A DNA stretch of 39,586 nucleotides from Gammaproteobacteria bacterium (GCA_017854775.1 JAFMHC010000017.1:1-39586), one strand, 5' to 3'; shown: positions 16,992 to 26,453, counted from the stretch's first letter. Notes: generated by a model from the letters alone, not told the origin. Numbers and translations: made by a program.

Positions 16992-17648
16992 ATGTCGCCA
17001 ATCAGTAAAAGTAAATCAAATGGAGTAGTCACCACGATGGAATCACCAATATTATTTTATTCGCCTTCGTCGCCGTATGCGAGAAAGGTTCTAGTACACA
17101 TGCACGAGCTAGGAATAGTTGACCAATATCAAGTTGAAGCTGTTAACCCACTAAAAGATTCGCAACGCATTAGAGCGCATAACCCATTAGGTAAAATACC
17201 CGCCTTAGTTACTCAAGAAGGTGAGTTAATTGCCGACAGCCGCACTATATGTCATTTCCTGGTGGAGTCTGAGCTAGGGCGTGAAGCCGCCTATGCGAAC
17301 AGTACAAGTCGTACTTTTGAAGCGATATGCGATGGAGTGATGGACTCAGCATTTTTGTATGTAATGGAAGCACTGCGTCAAGATGCTGAACAATCAGCAT
17401 TCTGGAAACAGCGCTGGATTGACTCGATTGAAAGCGCATTAGATTATGTAGAAAACAATATGCAGCATTTTACAAATCAAACTGATTGTAACTTTAGAGA
17501 AGTTGCATTGGGCTGCGCGCTGGGATACTTGGATTTTAGACTGATTGATCTTCCATGGCGAGACTCTCGTAAAAAGCTTGCCAATTGGTTTGTTGAGTTT
17601 TCTCAGCGGCCATCAATGAAAGCTACAAAGCCAGAAAATTTAGCTTAA
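16992..17648 (+). CDS. Glutathione S-transferase family protein
   Basis: A soluble protein of about 218 residues with the glutathione transferase fold. The N-terminal thioredoxin-like domain starts at ILFYSPSSPYARKVLVHMHELG, and HNPLGKIPALVTQEGELIADSRTICHFL contains the conserved cis-proline and the glutathione-contacting acidic-Ser pair. The C-terminal half is the helical domain. Two starts are possible: ATG at 16992, or ATG at 17037 (MESPILFY), which begins directly at the first strand as many GSTs do and has a distant GGAG. Substrate unknown. It stands alone between putA and an MFS gene. Confidence 0.88.
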   Translation: MSPISKSKSNGVVTTMESPILFYSPSSPYARKVLVHMHELGIVDQYQVEAVNPLKDSQRIRAHNPLGKIPALVTQEGELIADSRTICHFLVESELGREAAYANSTSRTFEAICDGVMDSAFLYVMEALRQDAEQSAFWKQRWIDSIESALDYVENNMQHFTNQTDCNFREVALGCALGYLDFRLIDLPWRDSRKKLANWFVEFSQRPSMKATKPENLA

Positions 17649-17901
17649 CAAGGTTTCAGCATAGCTTAGGAACGAAAAGTGGTTTAAATGACTCTAGCTG
17701 GATACTTGTAAGTTTTTCAACCAGCATAAAACAGTTTCAGACATTGTTATTCGTTCGTCGACTTATGCTGAAGACTGATAATGCCGCTCAAGGTAATTTT
17801 ACCGAGCCAGTACAAGATGCCTGCCTTTCTTGTGCGTGCCTCTTGTATAAAGTTGCCTGCTGAGGAATCAATCACATCAATGCGCATTGTAAAATAACAA
17901 T

Positions 17902-19125
17902 ATGATCAATCAGCTAGGCCCAATTAGGCGCAACAAACCTACGTTTTATGCTTTGCTTTTGGGCATCTGTTGCACTTTTTGTGGCGTTGGTTTAGCTCGT
18001 TTTTCATATTCGGCTATTCTGCCAACTCAAGTTTTAGATGGTTGGTTCAGTGAGCTGCAATCGGCTTACTTGGGTGCTGCAATCTTGTCAGGATATGCTA
18101 TCGGAGCCATATTTTCAGGCAAAATTAGTTTGCGCTTTGATGTCTTTCAAACGCTGTTCTATGCCGTGACGCTGATCATAATTGCATTTCTTCTATCCGC
18201 ATTTAACGGTGTTTTTGCTATCCACTTTGTATTACGTTTTATTACTGGTGTTGGAGGTGGCGTGCTCATGGCCGTGGCCCCGCCAGCGATGCTCACTTTT
18301 ATTCCGCAGGAATTAAAACGTTGGGCAGGAGCGGTGATCTTTACAGGTATTGGCCTAGGGATATTGGCATCATCATTAATAGCGGTTGTTGCAAACAAAT
18401 TTAGTTTGACTGTGGCTTGGTTGGTGCTAGCTGTGCTGGCAACATTACCATTGTTGTTGACGCGCAAACTGGCGGTGGTTTCTGGCAGGCAAAAGCAGAA
18501 TGAACTGACTAAGTTGAAAACAGATGAATCAAAATCACCGTTTAAAATTAACACTATTATTCTGTTGATTTTGCTAGCCTATTCGTTGGATGCATTTGGC
18601 TATATTCCGCACACTGTTTTTTGGGTGGATTATCTGCAACGTGAACTGAGCTTTTCTACTGATTTTGTCGCGTTCCAATGGGGCTTGTTTGCGTTTGGTG
18701 CGATAATTTCCCCCTTTTTCATCGGCTTTCTTGGCGCAAGAATTGGCTATCAAACTACATTGTTATTAGCCTTCATGTGTAAAGCATTCGCAATTTCGTT
18801 GCCACTAATGTCGAGCCATATACTAGTTCTGTCACTTAGCTCTATTTTGGTAGGTGCTATGGTTCCGGGTGTGGTTGCCTCGGTTGCTGGGCGCGTCAAC
18901 GAACTGGTGCCAGCAGAAATGCAAGTGTCCATCTGGGGGCTCGCAACCTCAACGTTTGCCATTGTTCAAGGTGTCTCCGCCTATGTAGTGGGTTACCTAT
19001 ATGTTGAAGGAGCTGGCCCACACTTTGTGTTTTTCTTGGGGGCGTTAGCCTTATTTATAGGTGGCTTAGTAATTGCGTTATCTACGTTTTTGAATGCACG
19101 ACAGCGCGCCGCCAGTTGGCAATGA
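17902..19125 (+). CDS. YbfB/YjiJ-family MFS transporter
   Basis: A 407-residue membrane protein with about twelve hydrophobic helices in two halves and a charged central loop (about 190-212). The opening stretch LLLGICCTFCGVGLARFSYSAILP followed by YLGAAILSGYAIGAIFSG is typical of the YbfB/YjiJ branch of the major facilitator superfamily. Substrate is unknown for the branch. No ribosome site is obvious before the ATG. The 250 bases upstream hold no gene. Confidence 0.85.
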   Translation: MINQLGPIRRNKPTFYALLLGICCTFCGVGLARFSYSAILPTQVLDGWFSELQSAYLGAAILSGYAIGAIFSGKISLRFDVFQTLFYAVTLIIIAFLLSAFNGVFAIHFVLRFITGVGGGVLMAVAPPAMLTFIPQELKRWAGAVIFTGIGLGILASSLIAVVANKFSLTVAWLVLAVLATLPLLLTRKLAVVSGRQKQNELTKLKTDESKSPFKINTIILLILLAYSLDAFGYIPHTVFWVDYLQRELSFSTDFVAFQWGLFAFGAIISPFFIGFLGARIGYQTTLLLAFMCKAFAISLPLMSSHILVLSLSSILVGAMVPGVVASVAGRVNELVPAEMQVSIWGLATSTFAIVQGVSAYVVGYLYVEGAGPHFVFFLGALALFIGGLVIALSTFLNARQRAASWQ

Positions 19126-19301
19126 GAAGTTAAGGTTTTGACACCTGATCTTAAGTGAAAAACGAGAGTTAAAACTGAGAGTCAAAATCGAGGTAAAACA
19201 ATCGTATAAGTCATAACCCAAACCAACTCTGTTCAGTGTGATGATTGACGATACAGGGGTGGTAATATAAATTTTTGTCTCGTCGCTTAGATGGCTTGCC
19301 A

Positions 19302-19323
19302 AACAAACTTAAATAGGTTTGTT
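19302..19323. promoter_or_regulatory. Operator-like inverted repeat before the GMC gene
   Basis: AACAAAC (19302-19308) and GTTTGTT (19317-19323) are exact complements eight bases apart, 25 bases before the GMC oxidoreductase start. The A/T-rich symmetric form and position suggest a repressor site. No regulator gene is adjacent. Confidence 0.4.
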
Positions 19324-19347
19324 CGACACTAATTTTGGGAGTAACAA

Positions 19348-20949
19348 ATGAATTTTGACTATGTGATTATCGGTGGCGGTTCTGCTGGTTGCGCCTTAGC
19401 GTATCGTTTGGGTGAGGACCCGTCGCTTAGTATTTGTGTATTGGAAGCTGGCGGTAGTCATAAGAATCCGTTGGTCTGGATCCCCTCCATGGTCATTGGC
19501 CTGATGCCTGGCAAGATTAAGAACTGGGCATTTGAAACAACACCACAAGCCAAGCTTAATAATCGCACTGGCTATCAACCTCGGGGCAAGGCACTAGGCG
19601 GCTCATCATCTATCAATGCGATGATTTATATCCGCGGTGTTAAGCAAGACTACGATGCTTGGCGAGAGCAAGGTTGTGAAGGCTGGGGTTTTGATGATGT
19701 GCTGCCCTATTTCAAGAAATCTGAACATCGTGAGGCCGGTGCGACTGAGTTGCGAGGGCAAGGAGGGCCGTTAAACGTAGCGCCTGTTACCGACCCTAGC
19801 CCTATCAACCAAACCTTTTTAAATGCAGCAGATGAGTTAGGCTTGCCTCGCAATGATGACTTTAATGGCCCGTCACAAGAAGGTGTTGGCTATTTTGAGG
19901 TGACACAAAAGAACGGTGAGAGATGGTCGGCGGCGCGCGCCTATTTGGAGCCGGCGGTGGCTCGCGGTAATGTAACTGTTTTTAGCAAAGCCCATGTTCA
20001 AAAAATCAACCTCGATGACACTGACGGCGTCAAGCGAGCGAGTAGCGTCGAGGTTGATATTAAGGGAAGTAAACACACCATCAGTGCTAATAAAGAAATC
20101 ATTTTATCGGCCGGCGCATTTGGTTCACCGCAACAACTTCTGTTGTCCGGAATTGGCGCTAAAGATAAGCTCACCGAGCATGGGATTGAGCAAACTCATG
20201 ATTTGCCGGGCGTTGGAGAGAATCTTCAAGATCATGCCGACTACTTACTAGGTTTTAGATCAAAGTCGTTAGATACGGTTGGGTTCTCGATCCTAGGGGG
20301 CCTAAAGTTTGCCTGGGAAACGCTGAGGTACTTCGTCAAACGGCGCGGAACGCTGGCCACAAATTATGCCGAGTCGGGCGCGTTTTTAAAAGTCGAGAAC
20401 GATGCGGTATCTCCTGACATTCAAATACACTTTGTACGCGCGTTGGTCGACGATCATGGGCGAAACTTACACTGGGGGCATGGATATAGTACGCATGTTT
20501 GTATTTTAAGGCCAAAAAGTAGAGGCTCAGTGGCGCTAACTAGTGCTGATTACAAGGATGACCCCGCGATTGATATAGCCTTTTTGCAAGATGACAGAGA
20601 CATGGAGCTGCTCTATAAAGGCAGCCGATTAGCACAGAAAATTTTACGCGCGTCGAGTTTTGATAAGGTTCGTGGCGCGCCGATGTATGAAAGTGATAAC
20701 GATGATGAGGCGGCCTTTCGAGAAGACATCCGCCAGCGCTGCGATACCGTTTACCACCCAGTCGGAACTTGCAAGATGGGTCATGACCCAATGGCGGTAG
20801 TGGATACCCGGCTGCGAGTTCATGGGATTAAAGGCCTGCGAGTTGTTGATGCCTCAATCATGCCGACGCTAATCAGTGGCAACACTAACGCGCCAGCTAT
20901 GATGATCGCCGAAAAAGCAGCGGACATGATTAAGCAAGATAACAATTAG
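19348..20949 (+). CDS. GMC-family FAD oxidoreductase (AlkJ/choline dehydrogenase-like)
   Basis: A 533-residue flavoprotein of the glucose-methanol-choline family. The FAD-binding [22 protein letters not shown]...VLEAGG is at residues 5-36. [18 protein letters not shown] (about 85-102) and the PROSITE-like [17 protein letters not shown] (about 253-269) follow. The catalytic histidine lies in [10 protein letters not shown], with [18 protein letters not shown] near the end. The closest named types are alcohol dehydrogenase AlkJ and choline dehydrogenase BetA; no betaine genes are nearby, so an alcohol substrate is more likely. GGGAG lies six bases before the ATG. No signal peptide. Confidence 0.93.
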   Translation: MNFDYVIIGGGSAGCALAYRLGEDPSLSICVLEAGGSHKNPLVWIPSMVIGLMPGKIKNWAFETTPQAKLNNRTGYQPRGKALGGSSSINAMIYIRGVKQDYDAWREQGCEGWGFDDVLPYFKKSEHREAGATELRGQGGPLNVAPVTDPSPINQTFLNAADELGLPRNDDFNGPSQEGVGYFEVTQKNGERWSAARAYLEPAVARGNVTVFSKAHVQKINLDDTDGVKRASSVEVDIKGSKHTISANKEIILSAGAFGSPQQLLLSGIGAKDKLTEHGIEQTHDLPGVGENLQDHADYLLGFRSKSLDTVGFSILGGLKFAWETLRYFVKRRGTLATNYAESGAFLKVENDAVSPDIQIHFVRALVDDHGRNLHWGHGYSTHVCILRPKSRGSVALTSADYKDDPAIDIAFLQDDRDMELLYKGSRLAQKILRASSFDKVRGAPMYESDNDDEAAFREDIRQRCDTVYHPVGTCKMGHDPMAVVDTRLRVHGIKGLRVVDASIMPTLISGNTNAPAMMIAEKAADMIKQDNN

Positions 20950-20992
20950 ATTAGCGCGGTGTTTCGACGCTAAGCTGTATAGGCCCTTTAGA

Positions 20993-21032
20993 GTTAGCCA
21001 CTGCTAATGTCACATTCTAGGTAGTGGCTGAC
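20993..21032. terminator. Hairpin between convergent GMC and pit genes
   Basis: GTTAGCCACTGC (20993-21004) pairs with GTAGTGGCTGAC (21021-21032), with mismatches allowing G-U pairs, and AATGT-C-ACATT forms a second stem inside. It lies between two converging genes. There is no long U-tract, so termination is only inferred. Confidence 0.45.
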
Positions 21033-21058
21033 TATTGCAGCTCTCGGCCTAGTTTTAA

Positions 21059-22342
21059 CTAGGTGAATATTGCTTTCAGTGTAAAGAAGAAAATAATCGC
21101 GAAGCCGGCGCCTGCCGGTAACGTGACTATCCATGACATAAAAATATTGCCGACTACTTTTAAGTTTAATGCGCCAATGCCGCGCGCTAAGCCGACACCT
21201 AAAACAGCACCGACTAAGGTGTGAGTGGTTGATATCGGCAAGCCCCAGGTAGAGGCAAAAACAACGGTTGATGCTGCGCCGAGTTCGGCAGCGAAGCCTC
21301 GGCTAGGCGTCAGTTCAGTGATTTTTTTGCCGATGGTTGCCATCACTTTGAAACCGTATGTCGCAAGACCGAAAACAATGCCTATGCCGCCAAGAATTAG
21401 AATCCAAGAGGGCAGCATAGATTGTGTAGCAACTTGACCGCCGGATTTAATTACGCTGGCAATTGCCGCGAGTGGACCGACCGCATTAGCAACATCATTT
21501 GAACCATGTGCGAATGCCATTGCCGCGGCGGTGAATATCATCAAAATAGCAAACAGGTTTTCGACATTGGCAAAGCGATTTCCATTGCTCGGGACTTCTG
21601 CCTCTTTGACTCGTGACAGCATTATGCCGCCAATAGTGGCAACTATTAGGCCAGCAACCATCGCCAATGGCATAGCATTTAAAAACTTACTACTAAAGCC
21701 AAAGTCAAAATCTAAACCGGTGTTCTTTAGTCCCTTAAGAATGGTGACCATGGCGATCATAAAGCCAACAAAAAACATGTACATCGGCACATATTTTTTG
21801 GCGTTTTTAAATGGATCACTGGTATCCAAGATTAACCGTTGAACGCTTTGGAACAGCGCGTATGAAATGGTGCCAGCCAATAATGGAGAAACGACCCAGC
21901 TGGCAACAATAGTACCAACCTTACTCCAGTTGACTGCATCCACCGAGATGCCAACCGCAGCGAAGCCAACTAAGGCTCCAACAATGGAGTGCGTGGTAGA
22001 AACTGGCCAGCCTTTCATACTGGCAATCAACAGCCAACAACCTGCGGCTAATAGCGACGCCATCATGCCAAATACCAGTAGCTGAGGCTGGTTATTTATT
22101 AATGCAGGGTCAAGAATGCCTTTGCGAATTGTCGAAGTAACTTCGCCGCCGGCTAAATAGGCGCCGGCGAATTCAAAGATTATGGCGATGAAAATAGCTT
22201 GTTTTACCGTTAATGCGCCAGAGCCGACTGAGGTCCCCATGGCGTTAGCAACGTCGTTAGCGCCAATTCCCCAAGCCATAAAAAATGCAAAGATACAGCC
22301 AAGAATAAGCAGTATATGCCCGTGTTCAGCGATGATTTCCAT
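21059..22342 (-). CDS. pit: Inorganic phosphate transporter, Pit family
   Basis: A 427-residue membrane protein with two related halves. The signature GIGANDVANAMGTSVGSGALTVKQA (about 25-49) and its repeat AHGSNDVANAVGPLAAIASV (about 280-299) are the Pit phosphate-site motifs. GWPVSTTHSIVGALVGFA and TWGLPISTTHTLVGAVLGVG are the second paired motif. Pit proteins carry metal-phosphate complexes in symport with protons or sodium. The DUF47 gene upstream in the same direction, 95 bases away, is the standard companion. Confidence 0.95.
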   Translation of the reverse strand: MEIIAEHGHILLILGCIFAFFMAWGIGANDVANAMGTSVGSGALTVKQAIFIAIIFEFAGAYLAGGEVTSTIRKGILDPALINNQPQLLVFGMMASLLAAGCWLLIASMKGWPVSTTHSIVGALVGFAAVGISVDAVNWSKVGTIVASWVVSPLLAGTISYALFQSVQRLILDTSDPFKNAKKYVPMYMFFVGFMIAMVTILKGLKNTGLDFDFGFSSKFLNAMPLAMVAGLIVATIGGIMLSRVKEAEVPSNGNRFANVENLFAILMIFTAAAMAFAHGSNDVANAVGPLAAIASVIKSGGQVATQSMLPSWILILGGIGIVFGLATYGFKVMATIGKKITELTPSRGFAAELGAASTVVFASTWGLPISTTHTLVGAVLGVGLARGIGALNLKVVGNIFMSWIVTLPAGAGFAIIFFFTLKAIFT

Positions 22343-22437
22343 AGAGTGTTATCCGATGAAATGAGTGTTGTTTTAGTTTGAAATGTTGCAGCTCTGAGGG
22401 CCGCTTGAATGGAACCGGGTCTTTAGCTGTAAGACCG

Positions 22438-23115
22438 TTAGCGAGCAATTAAAAGTTGTAGTTTTCCACCTGCGTTTTGTGCGGCATCGGCCAGTGCGCC
22501 AACCCACTCAATCACCTTATATAGGAAAATCACGTTAACTGGTGGTAGATTGCTTTCGATTTTGAAAAGTGCGGCTCGCACGTCAATTTGCAGCTCGTCA
22601 TTCTTATGCTCTAATCGATTCAACTCTTCAATTAGCTCTTCGACCACGTTTAGCACGCGGCCTTTAAAGCCCATTTCTAGCAGCTCATCCATTTCATTGA
22701 CGGCTTTAAGAGCTTGCGCCGATGTCTCTACCGCTTCGTTAACGAACTCTTTCATTAGCTCGGCGATTTCTGTCGGGATTTGCATTTTTCGACCAAGCAT
22801 AATGCCGGCGATGTCTTTGGTGCAATTTGCAATTTCATCTTGCCGAGAAATCATCACCAGTAGGTCGCCGCGATTAACCGGCATCATCAAGCTATTCGGT
22901 AGGTTGGTTCGCAGCTTTGTTTTCACGTCATCGGCGGCATTCTCAAGATCGCAAATCAAGTCATAAATTGATTCAACTTTGGGCCAGTCGTTTGCTAGTG
23001 CGGCGTCGATTAATAAGGGTAGTTGTTGGGCACATTGATGTGCCAGCCCAATGTGTTCCTGAATTGGGCGAATTGGCGATTGCCCGAACAAGTTGCTAAA
23101 TGGATTTCCCGGCAT
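22438..23115 (-). CDS. DUF47 / TIGR00153 phosphate-transport regulator (PhoU-like)
   Basis: A 225-residue all-helical protein of the DUF47 family, related to PhoU. It has the family opening MPGNPFSNLFGQSPIRPIQEHI, the acidic DLICDLENAADDVKTKLR segment (about 48-65), and SRQDEIANCTKDIAGIMLGRKM. Such genes almost always precede pit, as here, and are thought to tune its activity. The protein is normal in length. Confidence 0.92.
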   Translation of the reverse strand: MPGNPFSNLFGQSPIRPIQEHIGLAHQCAQQLPLLIDAALANDWPKVESIYDLICDLENAADDVKTKLRTNLPNSLMMPVNRGDLLVMISRQDEIANCTKDIAGIMLGRKMQIPTEIAELMKEFVNEAVETSAQALKAVNEMDELLEMGFKGRVLNVVEELIEELNRLEHKNDELQIDVRAALFKIESNLPPVNVIFLYKVIEWVGALADAAQNAGGKLQLLIAR

Positions 23116-23332
23116 AGTAAGTCTCCTACATCACAGTCTATTTTTGTTATTTCTAACAGTATATAACAGAGCTATAGTTTAAATGGTTTTTCTCTGTAGG
23201 AGCTTAATTAGAGTCTCCATAAAATACGGATCTAGTCTAAATAGGGCCTATCGGATAATGAATTTTACTCCTACGAAAGCGCGACTTTGGTCTATTTTTC
23301 CGTTTATTTTCGAGCAATGGAACAACCATTAC
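23116..23332. other. Gene-free stretch with a degenerate copy of the cassette repeat
   Basis: The promoter of the DUF47-pit operon should lie here. From 23248 to 23314 the sequence reads CTATCGGATAATGA, then about 33 unrelated bases, then TTTTTCCGTTTATTTTCGAG. That order of motifs matches the ends of the 23333-23437 and 25192-25278 repeats, so it may be an older decayed third copy in opposite orientation to its neighbour. No coding frame here is convincing. Confidence 0.4.
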
Positions 23333-23437
23333 GTCTCAAATAAACGAAAAACTAGCCTCCCCGAAGGGCGAGCTAGCGAGTTGTACCGCTTTCTACCCCG
23401 AGGGCACCTAGTCCTGACGCAAATCATTATCCGGCAG
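23333..23437 (-). repeat. Left arm of inverted repeat flanking the TAXI-carbonic anhydrase cassette
   Basis: This 105-bp arm begins GTCTCAAATAAACGAAAAAC and ends inside the carbonic anhydrase gene, covering its last codons (LPDNDLRQD) and stop. The other arm at 25192-25278 is its reverse complement with a few substitutions and an 18-bp gap that removes the stop codon region. Confidence 0.85.
23346..23376 (-). terminator. Intrinsic terminator of the carbonic anhydrase transcript
   Basis: On the minus strand CTAGCTCGCCC-TTC-GGGGAGGCTAG forms a G/C-rich stem with small bulges and is followed by TTTTTCG. It lies about 30 bases after the carbonic anhydrase stop and inside the repeat arm. Confidence 0.75.
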
Positions 23438-24049
23438 GTCCAAGTAAAAATCGACAACACCTGTTTCAATCGAGTATTCGGCGCCAACTATCTTAATCTG
23501 ACCACTATCGACTAGCTCTCGTAAAAAGCGAGAGCGCATCTGTAACCCATTTACCGACTGCTCAACATTGGCGCGCATGGCTTGATGGATAAGGTCTTCT
23601 CTGTCTTTGAATTGATTGCTCTTCACGATTGGATGAACGGCAGGTGTTACTCGGTCTACAATTGACGCAACATTCGGTGACAGCTTATCGGGGTCGTCCA
23701 TTAGTGAGTCGACAGTCGCGTTAATTGCACCACAGTGAGAATGGCCTAATACCACTACAAGTTGGGTGCCAAAGTGCTGGCAGGCAAATTCGACGCTACC
23801 AATTTGAGAAGGTGCGACAATATTGCCGGCTACTCGAATTACGAATAAATCGCCAAGTCCACGGTTAAATACCAGTTCAGCGGGCACTCGCGAATCCGAA
23901 CAGCCTAGAATTACGGCAAACGGGTTTTGTCCATCTTTGATACCTTGTCGGCGAGTAGAAATGGTTAGCTCAGCACCGTCGGCAGTCCCTTCGATATATC
24001 GTTCATTGCCTTCAATTAGCATTTGAAGGGCCTTGTCTGCATTCATCAT
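23408..24049 (-). CDS. Beta-class carbonic anhydrase
   Basis: A 213-residue beta carbonic anhydrase, interconverting carbon dioxide and bicarbonate. Zinc ligands are visible: C50 with D52 and R54 in LGCSDSRVPAE, then H103 and C106 in GHSHCGAI. RVAGNIVAP and SVEFACQHFGTQLVVVLGH are family blocks. It starts ATG-ATG; either may be used. It follows the TAXI gene by eight bases, so the two are cotranscribed. The final codons lie within an inverted repeat copied upstream of the TAXI gene. No signal peptide, so cytoplasmic. Confidence 0.95.
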   Translation of the reverse strand: MMNADKALQMLIEGNERYIEGTADGAELTISTRRQGIKDGQNPFAVILGCSDSRVPAELVFNRGLGDLFVIRVAGNIVAPSQIGSVEFACQHFGTQLVVVLGHSHCGAINATVDSLMDDPDKLSPNVASIVDRVTPAVHPIVKSNQFKDREDLIHQAMRANVEQSVNGLQMRSRFLRELVDSGQIKIVGAEYSIETGVVDFYLDLPDNDLRQD

Positions 24050-24057
24050 GTTTATTT

Positions 24058-25152
24058 TTATTCTTGTTTGTTCAACAATCTAGCTTCTTTATAGTAGCGA
24101 ATCGCGCCAGGGTGTAACGGGATAGAAATGCCAGCATATGATAGCTCTTCTTTATCTAAACCCTCTAGCGAAGGGTGTAAAGACTTGAAGTCTCGAAAAT
24201 TTTCTACTACTTCTTTAACGACATGATATATCGCTTTAGGCGATGTCGATTCAGAAGCGACAAAGGTTGCGCCTAAGCCAAACGACATAATATCTTGATC
24301 GCCGGAATACATATTTTTGGTGATTAGACCCGTTCGATAATAAGGCTTGGCTTTAATAGCGGTTGACACTTCTGGGCCATCGACTGCGACTAAGCGAATC
24401 AGACAGTCGTCAGCCACACTGCGCAAGTTATCGTTGAGGCTGCTAGTAAGCAAAGTGATTGCCTCTATTTCACCGTTACATAGTTGTGCAACTTGTTTTA
24501 TATCGCTCATTGGCCGCACTTCTTTGAAGTTATTGTTGTTCCAGCCCTTGGCTTCGAGTAAGTCGTCGACAATGCGATGTTGTAGTGAGCGAGTGTAGCC
24601 AAAACTAACGCGCCGATCGGCGAGGTCATCAAAGTTATTGATGTCGCTATTGTCACGCACAATGATGGCCAGAGGGTCGGCCTCGAGTGCAAAAACAGCA
24701 CGCAAATTTTTATTCGCGCCTTGTTTTTCGAAGGCACTAGTGCCGTGATAAGCGTGAAACTGCCAATCAGATTGTGCAAACACTAGATCAAAGTTTCCGT
24801 CGCGCAGTTCTTTTAAGTTATAGATTGAACCGCCGGTACTTTCGAGTGAGCAGCGAATCTTGTGCAAATCTTTGTGTCGGTTTAGTAGTCGGCAGATTAC
24901 CCCGCCGATCGGAAAGTAGACGCCTTGTACGCTACCCGTGCCGAGCAATAGATGCGACATGCTATTTAGTGAGTTTGGTGTAACCGAAGCTTGGTTCGCG
25001 TTTGCTTCAGCTTCACTCTGATTGTTAGGAAGGTCGCACGAGGTCAATAAGGCTAACAATGAAAAGGCAATGAGAGTTTGTGTAACTCTGCGCTGCGCTG
25101 CACTTAACTTGGGCATGATTATGGCGATCTTCAATATGTTTAGAGGCATCAC
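24058..25152 (-). CDS. TAXI-type TRAP solute-binding lipoprotein (orphan)
   Basis: A protein of about 364 residues of the TAXI family, the periplasmic binding subunits of TRAP transporters. A lipobox is present (LLALLTSC, C39), so it should be a lipoprotein. The domain starts LLLGTGSVQGVYFPIGGVICRLLN, with the family's CSLESTGGSIYNLKELRDGNFDLVFAQSDWQFHAYHG and FDDLADRRVSFGYTRSLQHRI. The start is uncertain: GTG/ATG at 25152/25149 or ATG at 25116, which gives a shorter, more typical signal. No TRAP membrane subunit (fused 4TM-12TM) lies in the window. It is paired with carbonic anhydrase eight bases downstream. Ligand unknown. Confidence 0.88.
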   Translation of the reverse strand: MMPLNILKIAIIMPKLSAAQRRVTQTLIAFSLLALLTSCDLPNNQSEAEANANQASVTPNSLNSMSHLLLGTGSVQGVYFPIGGVICRLLNRHKDLHKIRCSLESTGGSIYNLKELRDGNFDLVFAQSDWQFHAYHGTSAFEKQGANKNLRAVFALEADPLAIIVRDNSDINNFDDLADRRVSFGYTRSLQHRIVDDLLEAKGWNNNNFKEVRPMSDIKQVAQLCNGEIEAITLLTSSLNDNLRSVADDCLIRLVAVDGPEVSTAIKAKPYYRTGLITKNMYSGDQDIMSFGLGATFVASESTSPKAIYHVVKEVVENFRDFKSLHPSLEGLDKEELSYAGISIPLHPGAIRYYKEARLLNKQE

Positions 25153-25191
25153 ACACTATAAACAATCTAGGCATTTATCTCCACATTGGCG

Positions 25192-25278
25192 CTGTCGGAT
25201 AATGATTTGCGTCAGGAGAAAGTGATACAACTCGCCAGCTCGCCCTTCGGGGAGGATAGTTTTTCGTTTATTTGAGAC
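25192..25278 (+). repeat. Right arm of inverted repeat flanking the TAXI-carbonic anhydrase cassette
   Basis: This 87-bp arm repeats, in opposite orientation, the carbonic anhydrase 3' end: CTGTCGGATAATGATTTGCG, then the terminator stem GCTCGCCCTTCGGGGAGG and GTTTTTCGTTTATTTGAGAC. Compared with the left arm it lacks 18 bases (including the stop codon) and has about five substitutions. The terminator copy now points toward lpxD, 57 bases away. Confidence 0.85.
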
Positions 25279-25334
25279 CTGTCAAAGACACTAGAAGATA
25301 GACTCAGGCAAGCGGCCTAGCGTATTATGATTAT

Positions 25335-26369
25335 ATGACTACTTCCTCTAAAGAACTGGTGTCAAAGTTCAATGACATCGTGCTAACAACGTATGGCCAA
25401 CACCAAACGTTCAAACAAACTTCCTGCCCGTTGTCTTGCGAGGCCGATGATTTAGTCTTTGTCTTCGAGTTGAGCTCGGCACCGGCAGCGGCTGCGGTGA
25501 TCGTTACTAGTCTAGAAGTAGCTGATCAAATAAAAGATTGGTCTAGTGCCTATATCGTGGTGGTAAGCGATGTGCGTTTGGCGCAGGCGAAAATCAAGCA
25601 ACACGTTGACGATTATCAAGCACATGATCTTGAGTGGGATGCGATACACCCAAGTGCAGTGGTACACCACACTGTTCGGCTTGGCGAGGGGTGTCGAGTT
25701 GGGCCTAATGCCGTGGTCGGTGCTAATTGTGACTTTGCTGATAATGTTACCGTGAGAGCTGGTGCGATAATTGAGCACGGAGTAGTGATTGGCGCTGATT
25801 CAATTATTAATGCCAATGTTAATATCGGCTATGGTAGTCAACTGGGGCAGCGAGTAGTGGTTCAGGCTGGAGCGGTTATTGGCAGTGAAGGCTATGGTTT
25901 CGCGCCTGACAAACAAAACCATTATCACCGCGTGCCGCACACCGGTCGAGTGGTGCTTGGAAACGACGTACACGTCGGTGCCAATAGTTGCATTGATCGG
26001 GGCACTTATGGTGACACGACGATCGCTGCCGGGGTTAAGATCGACAATTTGGTGCATATCGCCCACAACGTAGAGGTTGGCGAAGACACCATGTTGACCG
26101 CACAGACGGTGATCGCCGGCTCGACTAAAATTGGTAAGCGTGTGATCGCCTCTGGTCAGACTGGAGTTTTGGACCACTTGAGCATTGCTGACGATGCTAT
26201 TTTAGTTCACCGCTGTGGCGTTTCAGAAAACATTACTACTGGCGGCATGTGGGCGGGCTCGCCAGCCAAACCTTTTAAAGAGTTCGTGCGTGGCTTAGCA
26301 TTACATAAAAAAGTGGCTAAACTCGAACTGCAAATTAAACAATTGAGTAAGCAGTTTTTAGTTAAGTAG
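25335..26369 (+). CDS. lpxD: UDP-3-O-acylglucosamine N-acyltransferase
   Basis: A 344-residue LpxD, which adds the N-linked hydroxyacyl chain in lipid A synthesis. An N-terminal uridine-binding-type domain (1-100) is followed by a left-handed beta-helix of hexapeptide repeats from about 105 ([27 protein letters not shown]). The GSEGYGFA motif (183-190) and the catalytic histidine H244 in [12 protein letters not shown] are present. A C-terminal coiled region ([20 protein letters not shown]) matches the family. It lies away from the usual bamA-lpxD-fabZ-lpxA cluster, so it could be a second copy; the rest of the genome would decide. Acyltransferase DUF374 follows. Confidence 0.93.
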   Translation: MTTSSKELVSKFNDIVLTTYGQHQTFKQTSCPLSCEADDLVFVFELSSAPAAAAVIVTSLEVADQIKDWSSAYIVVVSDVRLAQAKIKQHVDDYQAHDLEWDAIHPSAVVHHTVRLGEGCRVGPNAVVGANCDFADNVTVRAGAIIEHGVVIGADSIINANVNIGYGSQLGQRVVVQAGAVIGSEGYGFAPDKQNHYHRVPHTGRVVLGNDVHVGANSCIDRGTYGDTTIAAGVKIDNLVHIAHNVEVGEDTMLTAQTVIAGSTKIGKRVIASGQTGVLDHLSIADDAILVHRCGVSENITTGGMWAGSPAKPFKEFVRGLALHKKVAKLELQIKQLSKQFLVK

Positions 26370-26453
26370 CGCTTCGATTGTGCTGTTTTTTGCTTAGCTT
26401 TTTATTTACACCTTTGTTTACCTTATAGAAACACTTACCGTTGAATTCGTAAC

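Noticed and set aside
17649-17901. Inverted TACAAGA/TCTTGTA near 17811-17855 as a regulator site or RNA
   Set aside because: Arms are only seven bases and far apart; nothing else supports a function, and the gap otherwise shows no gene.
23183-23515. 110-codon plus-strand frame across the carbonic anhydrase 3' end
   Set aside because: It overlaps a secure gene on the other strand, crosses a terminator and the repeat arm, and has no protein-like pattern.
23333-25278. Complete insertion sequence
   Set aside because: Inverted ends are present but there is no transposase and no target-site duplication at the outer borders, so it is described only as a repeat-bounded cassette.
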